DNA from: DASQZK01 sp963809925
Lineage (GTDB): Bacteria; Bacteroidota; Bacteroidia; Bacteroidales; GCA-2748055
DNA length: 64,000 nt
Assembly (NCBI GenBank): GCA_963809925.1
Contig: CAWELH010000009.1
Location: 186,001 to 250,000 of the forward strand
Direction: 5' to 3'
The notes under the pieces are model-generated. The model was not told where the DNA came from. It saw only the letters and a list, made by a program, of their open reading frames with translations, and searched no databases. A program made the translations under genes and the position numbers. This document shows positions 53,548-62,849 of the stretch, one piece after another (the stretch's first letter is position 1; every line of letters begins with the position of its first letter).

Positions 53548-54327
53548 ATGGCTGAGCAGAAATCAAAAATTGAAGAAACTGCAGAAATCTCTGTTGAGGA
53601 TAAACTGAAAGCACTTTATGAGCTTCAACAAGTCGATACGGAAATTGATAAAATTAAAATCCTTCGCGGGGAACTTCCCCTGGAAGTTCAGGACCTCGAG
53701 GATGAATTAGCCGGCTTGGAAACCAGGATCAACAACTACGATCAGGAGGTAAAAAGTCTGGAACAAAATATTGCAAATAAAAAACAGGAAATTCTGAATT
53801 CTGAGTCACTGATCAAAAAATATCAGGAACAGCAGAATAATGTAAGGAATAACAGGGAGTACGATTCTCTTTCTAAAGAGGTTGAATTTCAGACACTTGA
53901 GATTGAACTTAGTAAGAAAAAAATCAGTGAGTTTACCGTTCTGATGAATGATAAAAATGTACAGATCGATGAGGCAAGGGGTAAATTTACAGAGCGACAA
54001 AATGATTTGGATGGTAAGAAACAGGAGTTGGATGAGATCGTGACTGAAACCCAGAAGGAAGAAGAAGCACTCAACCGGAAATCCGAAGATATTGAAAACA
54101 GGATTGAACCGAGGTTACTTACTGCTTATAAAAGGATCCGCGGGAATGCAAGAAACGGGCTGGCAGTGGTAACTGTTGCAAGGGATGCCTGTGGCGGCTG
54201 CTTTAATAATATACCTCCCCAGAGACAGCTCGACATTAAATCGAGGAAAAAGATTATCGTCTGCGAATATTGCGGTAGGATTCTTGTTGATGATGAGATC
54301 CTCGGAGAAAAAACGGAGGAGTCGTAG
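53548..54327 (+). CDS. Coiled-coil zinc-ribbon (C4) protein
   Basis: A 259-residue protein, mostly coiled coil (about 20-195, Lys/Glu/Gln rich), ending in a C4 zinc ribbon (about 212-250): CGGCFNNIPPQ and VCEYCGRILVDDE. Proteins of this type (CT398/FlaC-like and CdsZ) bind partners through the coiled coil and are thought to act on secretion or motility assemblies or RNA; its partner here is unknown. It is tightly linked to nif3, as in most Bacteroidota. A terminator follows. Confidence 0.85.
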   Translation: MAEQKSKIEETAEISVEDKLKALYELQQVDTEIDKIKILRGELPLEVQDLEDELAGLETRINNYDQEVKSLEQNIANKKQEILNSESLIKKYQEQQNNVRNNREYDSLSKEVEFQTLEIELSKKKISEFTVLMNDKNVQIDEARGKFTERQNDLDGKKQELDEIVTETQKEEEALNRKSEDIENRIEPRLLTAYKRIRGNARNGLAVVTVARDACGGCFNNIPPQRQLDIKSRKKIIVCEYCGRILVDDEILGEKTEES

Positions 54328-54350
54328 ATCAAACGAAAAACATTGAGTAT

Positions 54351-55517
54351 TTAAGGATTTAAGACCCGGGTTCCTGTTAATGAGCCCGGGTTTTTTGGGC
54401 TTTGGCTATAAGGATTCAACGGAACATTTTCAAGATGCTTACTGGTATCTTGAAAAAAGTCATGCATCTGTTGCCGGTCTTTTTCCGTCATGCCCAGTTT
54501 TTCGATTGTCCTATCATCGGCCGATGCCGGAACAAGGACAAAATAAATTCCATTGTCTTTTTTCGCCGGTTTCCAAACCCATACCGGTAGGTAATTGTAG
54601 TCACAGATCCCGGTAACACCGTCATGTTTTTCCAGGTCCATTGAGAACATGATGCCGCCATCTGTGTAGTGCTCTCTCTGGTTAGAAATGAAGTTGCCAA
54701 GACTGTAAACGACCAGATATCGGGTCGTATCTGATACATCATCCCCGGAGACAAACTTAACAGGCTGTACCACATGTGGATGCGACCCTATGATTGCATC
54801 AGCACCATGACTGAGAAGATATTTTGCGAGGTAATCCTGCTCCTTGTTTTCGGTTCGCTGATATTCTAGTCCCCAATGTATAGTTACAATGGTGAAATCG
54901 GGAACGGCCAGTCGTGCCTTCTCGAGATCCTGCCTTACGACGGCAGTGTCGATATAATTTACGATGTTGGGTTCATGAACCGAAAGTCCGTTAGTGCCGA
55001 AAGTATAATTCAGAATGGCAAGCCGGATTCCGTTTTTTTCAATGATCAGCGGGTAGGTTTTCTGCCTTTCCGCTTCGTTGGCAAAGGTACCGGTGTGAAG
55101 AATACCTTTCTTGTTCAGGACCTCAATGGTGCGCTCAAGTCCTTCTTTACCTCTGTCGAGGCAATGGTTGTTGGCAGTAATAAGGATGTCGAAGCCTGCA
55201 TTTTTCGATGCAAGGGCAAGTTCATCCGGTGATGAAAACTGCGGGTATCCTTTATAAACCGGGCCTGCCAACGTTACTTCGAGATTTCCTATGGCGATGT
55301 CGGCCGATTCAATAAAGGGTTTAAGAAGGGAAAAACAGGTATCATAATTATAGCTGCCGGTGACTGCGTCCAGCGCAGAATTTATCTGCGTATCATGGCC
55401 CATGATATCACCTGCAAAAACTAATTTCAGATGAGGGTTTAGGCATACGCTTTCCTGCCCCGATACGAGATGGGGTAAAAAAACTATAAGTAAAAGGTAT
55501 AAAACGATCTTCTTCAT
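54351..55517 (-). CDS. CapA family protein (metallophosphatase-like), second copy
   Basis: A 388-residue exported protein with a signal peptide (about 1-20, ending LVSGQ). The CapA motifs are LVFAGDIMGHDTQINSAL, IESADIAIGNLEVTL, DILITANNHCLDRG, ADAIIGSHPHVVQP and YLVVYSLGNFISNQ, all in order. It lacks the extra N-terminal region of the first copy. Role unknown; phosphatase or capsule-linked activity is only inferred from the fold. It precedes the TPM/LemA genes on the minus strand. Confidence 0.86.
   Translation of the reverse strand: MKKIVLYLLLIVFLPHLVSGQESVCLNPHLKLVFAGDIMGHDTQINSALDAVTGSYNYDTCFSLLKPFIESADIAIGNLEVTLAGPVYKGYPQFSSPDELALASKNAGFDILITANNHCLDRGKEGLERTIEVLNKKGILHTGTFANEAERQKTYPLIIEKNGIRLAILNYTFGTNGLSVHEPNIVNYIDTAVVRQDLEKARLAVPDFTIVTIHWGLEYQRTENKEQDYLAKYLLSHGADAIIGSHPHVVQPVKFVSGDDVSDTTRYLVVYSLGNFISNQREHYTDGGIMFSMDLEKHDGVTGICDYNYLPVWVWKPAKKDNGIYFVLVPASADDRTIEKLGMTEKDRQQMHDFFQDTSKHLENVPLNPYSQSPKNPGSLTGTRVLNP
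54364..54396 (+). terminator. Intrinsic terminator after the merR-nif3-zinc-ribbon unit
   Basis: ACCCGGG (54364-54370) and CCCGGGT (54385-54391) form a 7-base GC-rich stem with a 14-base loop, followed by six T (54391-54396). The hairpin lies inside the last codons of the convergent CapA-type gene, so it may serve the plus strand only. Confidence 0.75.
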
Positions 55518-55520
55518 ATT

Positions 55521-56300
55521 TTACCAGCCCCCGCTCGCACCACCACCGCCGAAACTGCCTCCGCCGCCTCCGGAAAAACCGCCGAAGCCGCCTGAGCCGG
55601 AAGAGAAGCCTCCCCAGCTGCCGCTATGCGTATTTCTTGATCCACTTAACATTGACATGGCGATCCAGAAAGGTACAGCCCGGCCGAGTGATGAGGATCG
55701 CCTTCTCCTCGACTGTCCGAAAAAGAGAAAAAACAGGAAGATAAAGATGAGGAAACCTATCGGTGCACCACCCTGCGAAGTTTGTTTTCTATACTGATCG
55801 GCAGTGAATTTTCCTGAGAGCAGGTTGATCATTACATTCGTACCCTTGTCCAGTCCGTCAAAATACTTGTTCTGTTTGAAGCTCGGCAGAATCTCATTTT
55901 CAATGATCCTTTTTGCTATCGCATCGGGTATATACTGCTCTAAACCGTAACCAACCTGGATAGCGATTTTCCTGTCTTTCGGATACATAAGTACAATTGC
56001 GCCATTGTCCTGGCCCTTTTGACCGATTTCCCATTTTTCTCCAATGTCCGTCGCCATCATATCCACAGGCACATCACCATGTTCATCCATGATAACGATG
56101 AGGATTTGTGTGCTTGTCGAGTCCTCATATCGCATCAGTTTCTTATTTAGCGACAGTTCTTCATTTGCACGCAGGAGATTCGGGTAATCGTTAACGTATG
56201 CATAGGGTTTCTTCGGAATCAAATCGTCATCTGCTGCATAAACCTGCCAGGAAGCAAGGGTAGATACAAGGAGAATGACTACCATAAGGACCTTACGCAT
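55521..56300 (-). CDS. TPM-domain protein with glycine-rich tail (YgcG-like)
   Basis: A 259-residue exported protein from ATG 56300 (MRKVLMVVILLVSTLA, a good signal peptide); in-frame codons upstream add a Lys-rich stretch and would overlap the next gene. The TPM fold is marked by VNDYPNLLRANEELSLNKKL, ILIVIMDEHGDV and IAIQVGYGLEQYIPDAIAKR. A membrane helix (about residues 180-200) and a Gly/Ser-rich tail (GGFSGGGGGSFGGGGA) follow. TPM proteins have reported phosphatase activity and a role in photosystem II repair in plants; bacterial roles are unclear. Confidence 0.86.
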   Translation of the reverse strand: MRKVLMVVILLVSTLASWQVYAADDDLIPKKPYAYVNDYPNLLRANEELSLNKKLMRYEDSTSTQILIVIMDEHGDVPVDMMATDIGEKWEIGQKGQDNGAIVLMYPKDRKIAIQVGYGLEQYIPDAIAKRIIENEILPSFKQNKYFDGLDKGTNVMINLLSGKFTADQYRKQTSQGGAPIGFLIFIFLFFLFFGQSRRRRSSSLGRAVPFWIAMSMLSGSRNTHSGSWGGFSSGSGGFGGFSGGGGGSFGGGGASGGW

Positions 56301-56403
56301 AACTGCTACTTTTATTGATACTAACGATGCTTTTCTCATATTTGGTATCTGCATTTTCCGAAGTAATTTTAATTTCGCCGACAAAGCTTTTGCGTCGTTC
56401 TGT

Positions 56404-56847
56404 TCATTCGTCTTTCCCGAAAGAAATATCGTCCGGGAGTTCATTTACGTCGTCCGACTGATATGGGAAATGGGTTTTAAGCTGCTCGCCAGCCATGACA
56501 ATACCTTCACACAGGCCATCCACGAAGTCACCCTGCCTGAAATGTTCCCCCATCTTTTCCTTTATGGTATCCCAGAAATTGGCCGGGACTTTCTCGTTGA
56601 TCCCCGCATCACCGAGTATGGCAAACTTACGGCCGTCAACCGCCAGGAAGAACAGCACGCCGTTCCTGAGGGCGGTTTTATGCATCTCAAGACGTTTGAA
56701 AATATATGCTGCACGATCGAGGACATCACCTTTTAGTCCTCCTTCAATATGCACCCGGATCTCGCCCGAGGTGTTCATCTCTGCTTCCTGAACAGATCTG
56801 ACTATTTTCTCTTTTTCTTCGGTACTGAAAAATTTATCTGGACTCAT
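56404..56847 (-). CDS. TPM-domain protein, short form
   Basis: A 147-residue protein with the TPM domain alone: FFSTEEKEKIVRSVQEAEMN, TSGEIRVHIEGGLKGDVLDR, GVLFFLAVDGRKFAILGDAG and WDTIKEKMGEHFRQGDFVDG. No signal peptide or membrane helix is evident. It lies between lemA (11 bases) and the longer TPM gene, a frequent LemA-TPM-TPM order. Confidence 0.88.
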   Translation of the reverse strand: MSPDKFFSTEEKEKIVRSVQEAEMNTSGEIRVHIEGGLKGDVLDRAAYIFKRLEMHKTALRNGVLFFLAVDGRKFAILGDAGINEKVPANFWDTIKEKMGEHFRQGDFVDGLCEGIVMAGEQLKTHFPYQSDDVNELPDDISFGKDE

Positions 56848-56858
56848 GTTTTATGGGT

Positions 56859-57446
56859 TTAGAATTTTACTTCCGGAGCTTTCTCTGCACCTTCCGTAGC
56901 TGTAAAATATCCTTTCTTTTCAAAACCAAACATGGAGGCATAAATGTTTCCCGGGAAAGTTCTGATCGATTTGTTAAAATCCATCACTGCATCATTAAAC
57001 CTTTTTCTCTCAACAGCTATGCGATTCTCGGTACCTTCAAGCTGTGCCTGGAGCTCCAGGAAGTTTTGATTTGCTTTCAGTTCGGGATACCTTTCCACAA
57101 CGACCATCAGTCTGGAGAGTGCTGAAGTAAGTGCTCCCTGTGAGGCTTCAAACTGACTGACCGCTTCGGGTGACAAATTTTCAGGGTTGATATTAACGCT
57201 GGTGGCTTTTGACCTGGCTTCGATGACCTGCGTGAGCGTTTCCTTCTCAAAACTTGCGACTCCTTTAACCGTGTTCACAAGGTTTGGTATCAGATCGGCA
57301 CGCCGCTGATAGACATTTTCCACCTGTGCCCAGGACTGGTTGACGATTTCATCTTTGGAGACCAGCCGGTTATACCTACCTACACCTATAAATACAAGTA
57401 GTACAAGAAGGATGATGACAATGACAGATTTACTCAGAGTTTTCAT
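56859..57446 (-). CDS. lemA: LemA family protein
   Basis: A 195-residue single-pass membrane protein from ATG 57446 (MKTLSKSVIVIILLVLLVF), with a following helical domain: YNRLVSKDEIVNQSWAQVEN, YQRRADLIPNLVNTVKG, LKANQNFLELQAQLEGTENR and IAVERKRFNDAVMDFN are the family hallmarks. Function is not well defined; it is often paired with TPM proteins, as here. First gene of the lemA-TPM-TPM unit. Confidence 0.92.
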   Translation of the reverse strand: MKTLSKSVIVIILLVLLVFIGVGRYNRLVSKDEIVNQSWAQVENVYQRRADLIPNLVNTVKGVASFEKETLTQVIEARSKATSVNINPENLSPEAVSQFEASQGALTSALSRLMVVVERYPELKANQNFLELQAQLEGTENRIAVERKRFNDAVMDFNKSIRTFPGNIYASMFGFEKKGYFTATEGAEKAPEVKF

Positions 57447-58124
57447 GTTATAGTTATTAATGTCAGACGTAAAGGTATTAATTATGAATGAAACGATTAG
57501 GAGGCTTTCCATCAAATACCGTTCCTGCCGGTTGAATTGTCATTTTTGTCAGATTGTTGGGGCAAAACGGCAGAAAATGCCTTTTAATTTCTAAGAAACT
57601 AAAATGGGAAAATTCTGTGATTGGTTGTTTTTGTAGCGGGTCAGGAGATTTTGTTCCTGTACCATGGAGAAAACTCCTCTTAGAAATGGTGTTAGGTTGG
57701 TTGAATCATGCATCCATTGATAAGCAAGAGGGTTAACACTGCTGTATTCAACATTCCGGGAAAAGCAGAAGGTTCTATATATTGTTCTTATATACGAAGT
57801 TGTTGGGGATCCCACCCCCCGCCCACCACCCTTAATGCGCAGAAAGAACAAATCTCAGCCTCCCCTGCACATGTTCTTCAGCAGAGACGAAAACTCACTT
57901 CTTATCCTGCCGGTTCCCCTTTCCTCCGGACGTCTCTTTATATCAAAACGATGAAAAAATCAGCGTACTGCTGACCTCTTTTTACATCTCCGGAACAATA
58001 CGGCTTATGAATGCCAACCTACGGTGCCACTATATTTATTGTAACTCCTCATACTACTCTTCCAATATGTTATTAAAAATCTCGTTCCTGCTCTCAAAAT
58101 TTTAATTTTGTAAAAAACCAGACC
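57447..58124. other. 678-base gap between lemA and hutU, with a G-quadruplex-type motif
   Basis: No gene is evident. The C-rich stretch at 57811-57831 reads on the minus strand as four G runs (3, 3, 6, 3) with loops of 4, 1 and 1 bases, which fits a G-quadruplex. A -7-like TAATTTTG lies at 58103-58110 before hutU. The gap is larger than most in the window and has no hairpin terminator I can identify. Confidence 0.45.
58103..58110 (+). promoter_or_regulatory. Candidate -7 element of hutU
   Basis: TAATTTTG fits TAnnTTTG and sits 15 bases before the hutU ATG; no TTTG/TTG is seen at -33, and the leader would be very short. Confidence 0.3.
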
Positions 58125-60146
58125 ATGAACGCCGACGCTTTTAAAAAACAAATTCTGCTGGGCATACCGGAAACGCTGCCACCTGTAAAACCTTTTGACA
58201 AAAGTGTGAACCATGCTCCTGTCAGGAAGGATGTCCTGAACCCGGAAGAGAAGAAGCTGGCGGTCAGAAATGCACTCAGGTACTTCCCTCCGGTGCTTCA
58301 TGAAGTTCTCGCCGCGGAGTTCAAAGAAGAGCTTGAAACTTTTGGCAGAATCTACATGCATCGTTACCGCCCCGAATATAAGATCTCAGCCCGCAATATC
58401 AGGGAATTTCCTCACCGCTGCACACAGGCTGCAGCCATCATGCTGATGTTGAGTAATAATCTTGATGAAGCCGTGGCGCAACATCCACATGAGCTTATTA
58501 CCTATGGCGGTAACGGAGCGGTATTTCAGAACTGGGCACAGTATCTGCTTACAATGAAATACCTGGCTGAAATGACCTGCGAACAAACGCTGGTGCTTTA
58601 TTCCGGGCATCCACTGGGGCTCTTCCCGTCACACCGGGAGGCTCCAAGAGTTGTGGTGACGAATGGTATGGTCGTTCCAAATTACTCCTCCAGGGAGGAT
58701 TATGAAAGATTCAATGCCCTCGGTGTTTCACAATACGGGCAGATGACGGCAGGTTCCTTTATGTACATAGGCCCTCAGGGAATTGTGCATGGAACCACGA
58801 TTACGGTTTTGAACGCCGGACGCAGGATAAGCAAGAAGACATCCGGAAACCTTGAAGGTAAACTCTTCGTCACCTCCGGCCTTGGCGGTATGTCTGGTGC
58901 TCAGCCCAAAGCTACGGTAATCGCCGGTGGGCTGTGTGTCATTGCGGAGATTAACCCTAAGGCATTAAAGATACGACATTCACAAGGCTGGGTGGACGAA
59001 GTATATGACAGTCTTGATGCACTGATCCCGCGGATGCAGGAGGCCAGGGCAAGAAAGGAGGCAGTGTCGCTGGCATACCAGGGTAATGTGGTGGATCTCT
59101 GGGAAAGACTCGCAAGGGATCAGATCCATGTCGACCTTGGCTCCGATCAAACCTCTCTGCATAACCCGTTCGCAGGTGGTTATTACCCTGCAGACTTAAG
59201 TTTTGAAGCCTCGAACATCATGATGACTGATGATCCTTCCTTGTTCCGTGGAAAAGTGCAGGCTTCATTGAGAAGGCATGTGGAGGCTGTTAACCGGATC
59301 TGTGAAAACGGCATGTATTTCTGGGATTATGGGAATGCATTTTTGCTTGAAGCGGGCAGGGCAGGAGCTGATATTTTCAGAGAAAATGGGAACTACAGAT
59401 ACTCTTCCTACGTACAGGATATCATGGGTCCCCTGTTCTTTGATTATGGCTTCGGACCTTTTCGATGGGTATGCACGTCATCCGACCCCGCTGATCTGCT
59501 GACAACGGATCATCTGGCAACAAAAGTCCTCGAACGTATTGCCCTGACAGCTCCGGCTGAGATAACTGGTCAGCTTGAGGATAATATACACTGGATTAAG
59601 GAAGCAGGAAAAAATAACCTCGTGGTAGGTTCACAGGCAAGGATTCTGTATGCTGACGCAGAAGGACGAATAGAGGTCGCACGAGCATTTAACAGGGCTG
59701 TCCGCGAAGGACTCATCAGTGAGCCTGTGGTTCTGGGAAGAGACCACCACGATGTTTCGGGTACCGATTCTCCGTACAGGGAAACATCGAATATCTACGA
59801 CGGCTCAAGGTTTACCGCTGATATGGCGGTTCAGAATGTGATTGGTGATGCCTTCAGAGGAGCAACATGGGTTTCGCTGCATAACGGAGGAGGTGTCGGT
59901 TGGGGCGAAGTCATAAACGGAGGTTTTGGCATGGTTCTGGATGGGAGTGAAGATGCGGACCGGCGGATTGAGATGATGTTACACTGGGACGTAAATAACG
60001 GCATTGCCCGCCGAAGCTGGGCCAGAAACCAAGGAGCACAGTATGCGATCCGGAGGGAAATGGAAAAAACCCCACTGCTAAAGGTGACAATACCAAATTT
60101 TGCTGACGATAAACTGATCAATAAATTATTCAACAATGAAAGCTAG
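58125..60146 (+). CDS. hutU: Urocanate hydratase
   Basis: Second enzyme of histidine degradation, turning urocanate to imidazolonepropionate with a tightly bound NAD. The 673-residue protein has YGGNGAVFQNWAQYLLTM, LYSGHPLGLFPSHREAPRVV, GLGGMSGAQPKA, VDLGSDQTSLHNPFAGGYYP and VSLHNGGGVGWGEVINGG. It is of the longer (about 670) type seen in Bacteroidota and some archaea, rather than the 555-residue type. hutH, hutI and the formimino-transferase gene are not in the window. Confidence 0.95.
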   Translation: MNADAFKKQILLGIPETLPPVKPFDKSVNHAPVRKDVLNPEEKKLAVRNALRYFPPVLHEVLAAEFKEELETFGRIYMHRYRPEYKISARNIREFPHRCTQAAAIMLMLSNNLDEAVAQHPHELITYGGNGAVFQNWAQYLLTMKYLAEMTCEQTLVLYSGHPLGLFPSHREAPRVVVTNGMVVPNYSSREDYERFNALGVSQYGQMTAGSFMYIGPQGIVHGTTITVLNAGRRISKKTSGNLEGKLFVTSGLGGMSGAQPKATVIAGGLCVIAEINPKALKIRHSQGWVDEVYDSLDALIPRMQEARARKEAVSLAYQGNVVDLWERLARDQIHVDLGSDQTSLHNPFAGGYYPADLSFEASNIMMTDDPSLFRGKVQASLRRHVEAVNRICENGMYFWDYGNAFLLEAGRAGADIFRENGNYRYSSYVQDIMGPLFFDYGFGPFRWVCTSSDPADLLTTDHLATKVLERIALTAPAEITGQLEDNIHWIKEAGKNNLVVGSQARILYADAEGRIEVARAFNRAVREGLISEPVVLGRDHHDVSGTDSPYRETSNIYDGSRFTADMAVQNVIGDAFRGATWVSLHNGGGVGWGEVINGGFGMVLDGSEDADRRIEMMLHWDVNNGIARRSWARNQGAQYAIRREMEKTPLLKVTIPNFADDKLINKLFNNES

Positions 60147-60567
60147 AGCGATAGTAGTGATGATAATCATGGCCACAGGTTTTGTTATGAATGCATGTGA
60201 AGAAGATCCCCTTGCTATCTTTTCCGATGATCCTCGTGATGGACTCACCGGAAGCTGGGAGGTAAATGAAGACAGTGAAATCTTTAAGAAAGGTACCAGC
60301 GGCTTCTATACAGTCAGTGTTACCAAGGATAATAGTGATACGGCTATGATATGGGTGAATAATTTTTATGAACTGGGAGAGAAAGTCTCCGCTACCCTGG
60401 ATGGCAGAACGTTGGATATCCCGGAACAAACGGTCAAGGGATTCACCATCAAAGGATACGGAACGGTTTCATTTGATTTTGAGAGTATATCCTGGGCTTA
60501 TACAGTGATCCTGGACACCGGTGACAAAGATAATGTCACTGCAAAATATTCGCGTCCAAGTCGTTAG
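60136..60567 (+). CDS. Small lipocalin-like putative lipoprotein, unknown function
   Basis: A 143-residue exported protein with a lipoprotein-type signal (FVMNACEED, cysteine near residue 20). The mature part is beta-rich with GLTGSWEVNEDSEIFKKGT, a GSWxV start as in lipocalin-like proteins, and ends at 60567. Its ATG overlaps the end of hutU by 11 bases, so it is translated with it. No defined family match. Confidence 0.7.
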   Translation: MKARAIVVMIIMATGFVMNACEEDPLAIFSDDPRDGLTGSWEVNEDSEIFKKGTSGFYTVSVTKDNSDTAMIWVNNFYELGEKVSATLDGRTLDIPEQTVKGFTIKGYGTVSFDFESISWAYTVILDTGDKDNVTAKYSRPSR

Positions 60568-60902
60568 CCGTCGAACATCAGGCTATACGGACGTCTGATA
60601 CCATTTTCGAGTTCGGCGATGCTTATCGTACGGCTCTTACGGAAAAATGATTTCCCGTCGAAGTAAACCAGAAGTGTCGGAATGGAAAAAATTCTGAACT
60701 GGCCGGCAAGAAGCGGTGATTGTTCAGTATTCACATAATATAGTCTGAAAAGCGGGAATTCCTCATCCAGCATTTCAGATACTTTTGGTTTCAGCACTTT
60801 GCAGACGTTGCAGCTATCGGATGAAAAATAAAAAAGTGATGCAGCATTTGTGCTGATGGCGTCTTCGATCTCATCCAGGCTAAATAGTTGTTTATATTCC
60901 AT
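60564..60902 (-). CDS. Thioredoxin-like protein
   Basis: A 112-residue thioredoxin fold from ATG 60902 (MEYKQLFSLDEIEDAI). The redox pair is in SSDSCNVCKVLKP, the cis-proline in FSIPTLLVYFDGK. No signal peptide, so cytoplasmic. The sequence is far from TrxA and resembles small Bacteroidota thioredoxin-domain proteins. It overlaps the convergent lipoprotein stop by 4 bases and follows the CoA-binding gene by 2 bases. Confidence 0.85.
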   Translation of the reverse strand: MEYKQLFSLDEIEDAISTNAASLFYFSSDSCNVCKVLKPKVSEMLDEEFPLFRLYYVNTEQSPLLAGQFRIFSIPTLLVYFDGKSFFRKSRTISIAELENGIRRPYSLMFDG

Positions 60903-60904
60903 GG

Positions 60905-61261
60905 TTAATAGATTCCACGACCCAGCATCACGAGAGCACAATCAATAACCGTGTCAATTCCTTTCTTCTGTGCCATCCGGAATAATTCAGGATTGTAAGT
61001 TCCGGGGTTGAATATGATCCTCGTTGGCTTTAGTGATAGTATGTAATCATAAAAATCAGACTGTCTGTCAGGCCCCAGGTACAGGCATATGGTATGCACA
61101 TCATCAAGTTTCGGCTTTCCGATTACTATATCCACACCGTGTATCGTACCCTCCCTGAATCCCACCGCGACCACCTCCTTATGGTTTTTGACAAGACTGG
61201 ACACCATCCTGTAGGAAAATCTCTCAGGATTGGGACTGGCTCCTAAAACTACTGTCTTCAT
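60905..61261 (-). CDS. CoA-binding domain protein
   Basis: A 118-residue single Rossmann CoA-binding domain (YccU-like family): VVLGASPNPERFSYRMVSSL near the start, then TICLYLGPDRQSDFYDYIL and IIFNPGTYNPELFRMAQKKG. Ligand and role are not known. First gene of a pair with the thioredoxin-like gene. Confidence 0.85.
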   Translation of the reverse strand: MKTVVLGASPNPERFSYRMVSSLVKNHKEVVAVGFREGTIHGVDIVIGKPKLDDVHTICLYLGPDRQSDFYDYILSLKPTRIIFNPGTYNPELFRMAQKKGIDTVIDCALVMLGRGIY

Positions 61262-61440
61262 TATATCAACCTAAATGTACTATAAAGTTTGCTATTCACA
61301 TTCATCTTCCTGATGCTGCGAAACACCTGGTACTCTTTACCTTTCATATAATTAATTGCACAAAGAAAATACTTGCACGTCAATAAAGTGTCTGCATTTA
61401 CCCTGTTTTTTCCTTATATTTAGACATTCTAATTAAGCAC

Positions 61441-62844
61441 ATGAATAAAGCTTCCGGTGAACAAAAACTGACAAAAGCTCCTGCCGGGTTGGGTATACTT
61501 CTTGTTATTGGCCCCAGTCTGGTCTGGTGTTCGGAATATATCGGTTCAGGTGAGGTCATCCTTGCAACACGTACCGGTGCAATTCTGGGGGGGACGATAT
61601 TATGGGCCATAGTTTCAGGTATTTTTCTGAAGTTCTGGATCGGTATGAGCGGTGCAAGGTATACTGTTGCCACCGGTGAAGGCATGATTGATATGGTTTC
61701 GCGCGTTCCCGGACCGAAAAACTGGGGGGTATGGATCATTCTTGTTGCCCAGTTTCTGACTGCTGCACTGGCCATCGGGTCCATCGCTACCGCTGCCGGG
61801 ATTTTTGTTGCTAATATTTTTGGGATCAGCCGGCAGGCCGGAGGTTGGCTGATCACCATTCTTGCATTTATTATCGCATGGAAGGGAGAGTTTAGGATTC
61901 TAAAGATTTTCATGAGTATTCTGGTCTTTATTGTAATTGCCGGTGTACTAAACGTAGCAGTCAGGGTAATGCCGGGCTTTTCAGAAATCGTTCACGGACT
62001 GCTCCTCAGGATCCCTGAAGTACCGCAATGGGCTGCCGATGAGGGTGTAAATACAAATGCATGGGCTGAGATACTTCCCCTTATCGGCTGGGGTGCCGGA
62101 GGCTTTGCTAGTCAGGTATGGTATACATACTGGATTATCGGTGCGGGGTATGGGAATGCGGTGAAGGACAAATATGGTGTCCCTGCTGACCCGATACATC
62201 TCAGGAAAACGACCACCGATGATGCGTTGAAACTTAAATCCTGGTTCAGGGTCGTTTATAGTGATGCCACACTGGCTATGGTCATAGGTGTTGTGGTAAC
62301 AGCGGGCTTTTTGTTCGCCGGTGCCGGTATCCTTCGCCCACTCCACCTTGCCCCGGGTAGTGAAAAACTGGCGCAGGAATTATCCGCAATTTTTTCCAGT
62401 AAATGGGGAAAGACCGGAGGCTTGTTATTTATGATCGGTGGACTTGCCGCTCTTTTCTCCACACAAATCGGACAATTGGCTGGCTGGCCCAGGTTGCTTG
62501 CCGACAGTTTCAGGATTTGTATTCCCAGGTTCTCCCGGATAAAGTGGAAAACCCAGTTCAGGGCCTTCCTGGTGTTCTTCTTCATTACCAACATGACCAT
62601 TATCTATGCTCTCGGCTTTCAGCCGGTGATCCTTGTAAAACTTAGTGCCATTCTTGACGGTTTGTTACTTACTCCGCTGCAGGCAGTATGGGTCTTTACC
62701 GGTCTGTATTTTGTTCAGCCTAAATTATTTTCAAAAGAAGTTACACGTCTGCTTAAGCCTAATCCATTAATCGGTGCTGGCCTTATTATTTCCTTCCTGG
62801 TCTTTTCCTATTTTTGTATATACCAGATCCCGAAAATCATCTGA
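61441..62844 (+). CDS. Nramp-superfamily transporter with non-canonical metal site
   Basis: A 467-residue membrane protein with about 11 helices and an Nramp/APC-like layout. Where metal-transporting Nramps have DPGN in helix 1, this protein reads CSEYIGSGEVILATR (residues 30-44): GSGE in place of DPGN. The helix 6 MPH motif is also absent; the matching place reads GWGAGGFASQVWYTYW. Changes of this sort mark Nramp relatives that do not carry the usual Mn/Fe substrate (some transport Mg, Al or other solutes). Substrate unknown. It ends 5 bases before the AEC permease gene. Confidence 0.8.
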   Translation: MNKASGEQKLTKAPAGLGILLVIGPSLVWCSEYIGSGEVILATRTGAILGGTILWAIVSGIFLKFWIGMSGARYTVATGEGMIDMVSRVPGPKNWGVWIILVAQFLTAALAIGSIATAAGIFVANIFGISRQAGGWLITILAFIIAWKGEFRILKIFMSILVFIVIAGVLNVAVRVMPGFSEIVHGLLLRIPEVPQWAADEGVNTNAWAEILPLIGWGAGGFASQVWYTYWIIGAGYGNAVKDKYGVPADPIHLRKTTTDDALKLKSWFRVVYSDATLAMVIGVVVTAGFLFAGAGILRPLHLAPGSEKLAQELSAIFSSKWGKTGGLLFMIGGLAALFSTQIGQLAGWPRLLADSFRICIPRFSRIKWKTQFRAFLVFFFITNMTIIYALGFQPVILVKLSAILDGLLLTPLQAVWVFTGLYFVQPKLFSKEVTRLLKPNPLIGAGLIISFLVFSYFCIYQIPKII

Positions 62845-62849
62845 TCACT

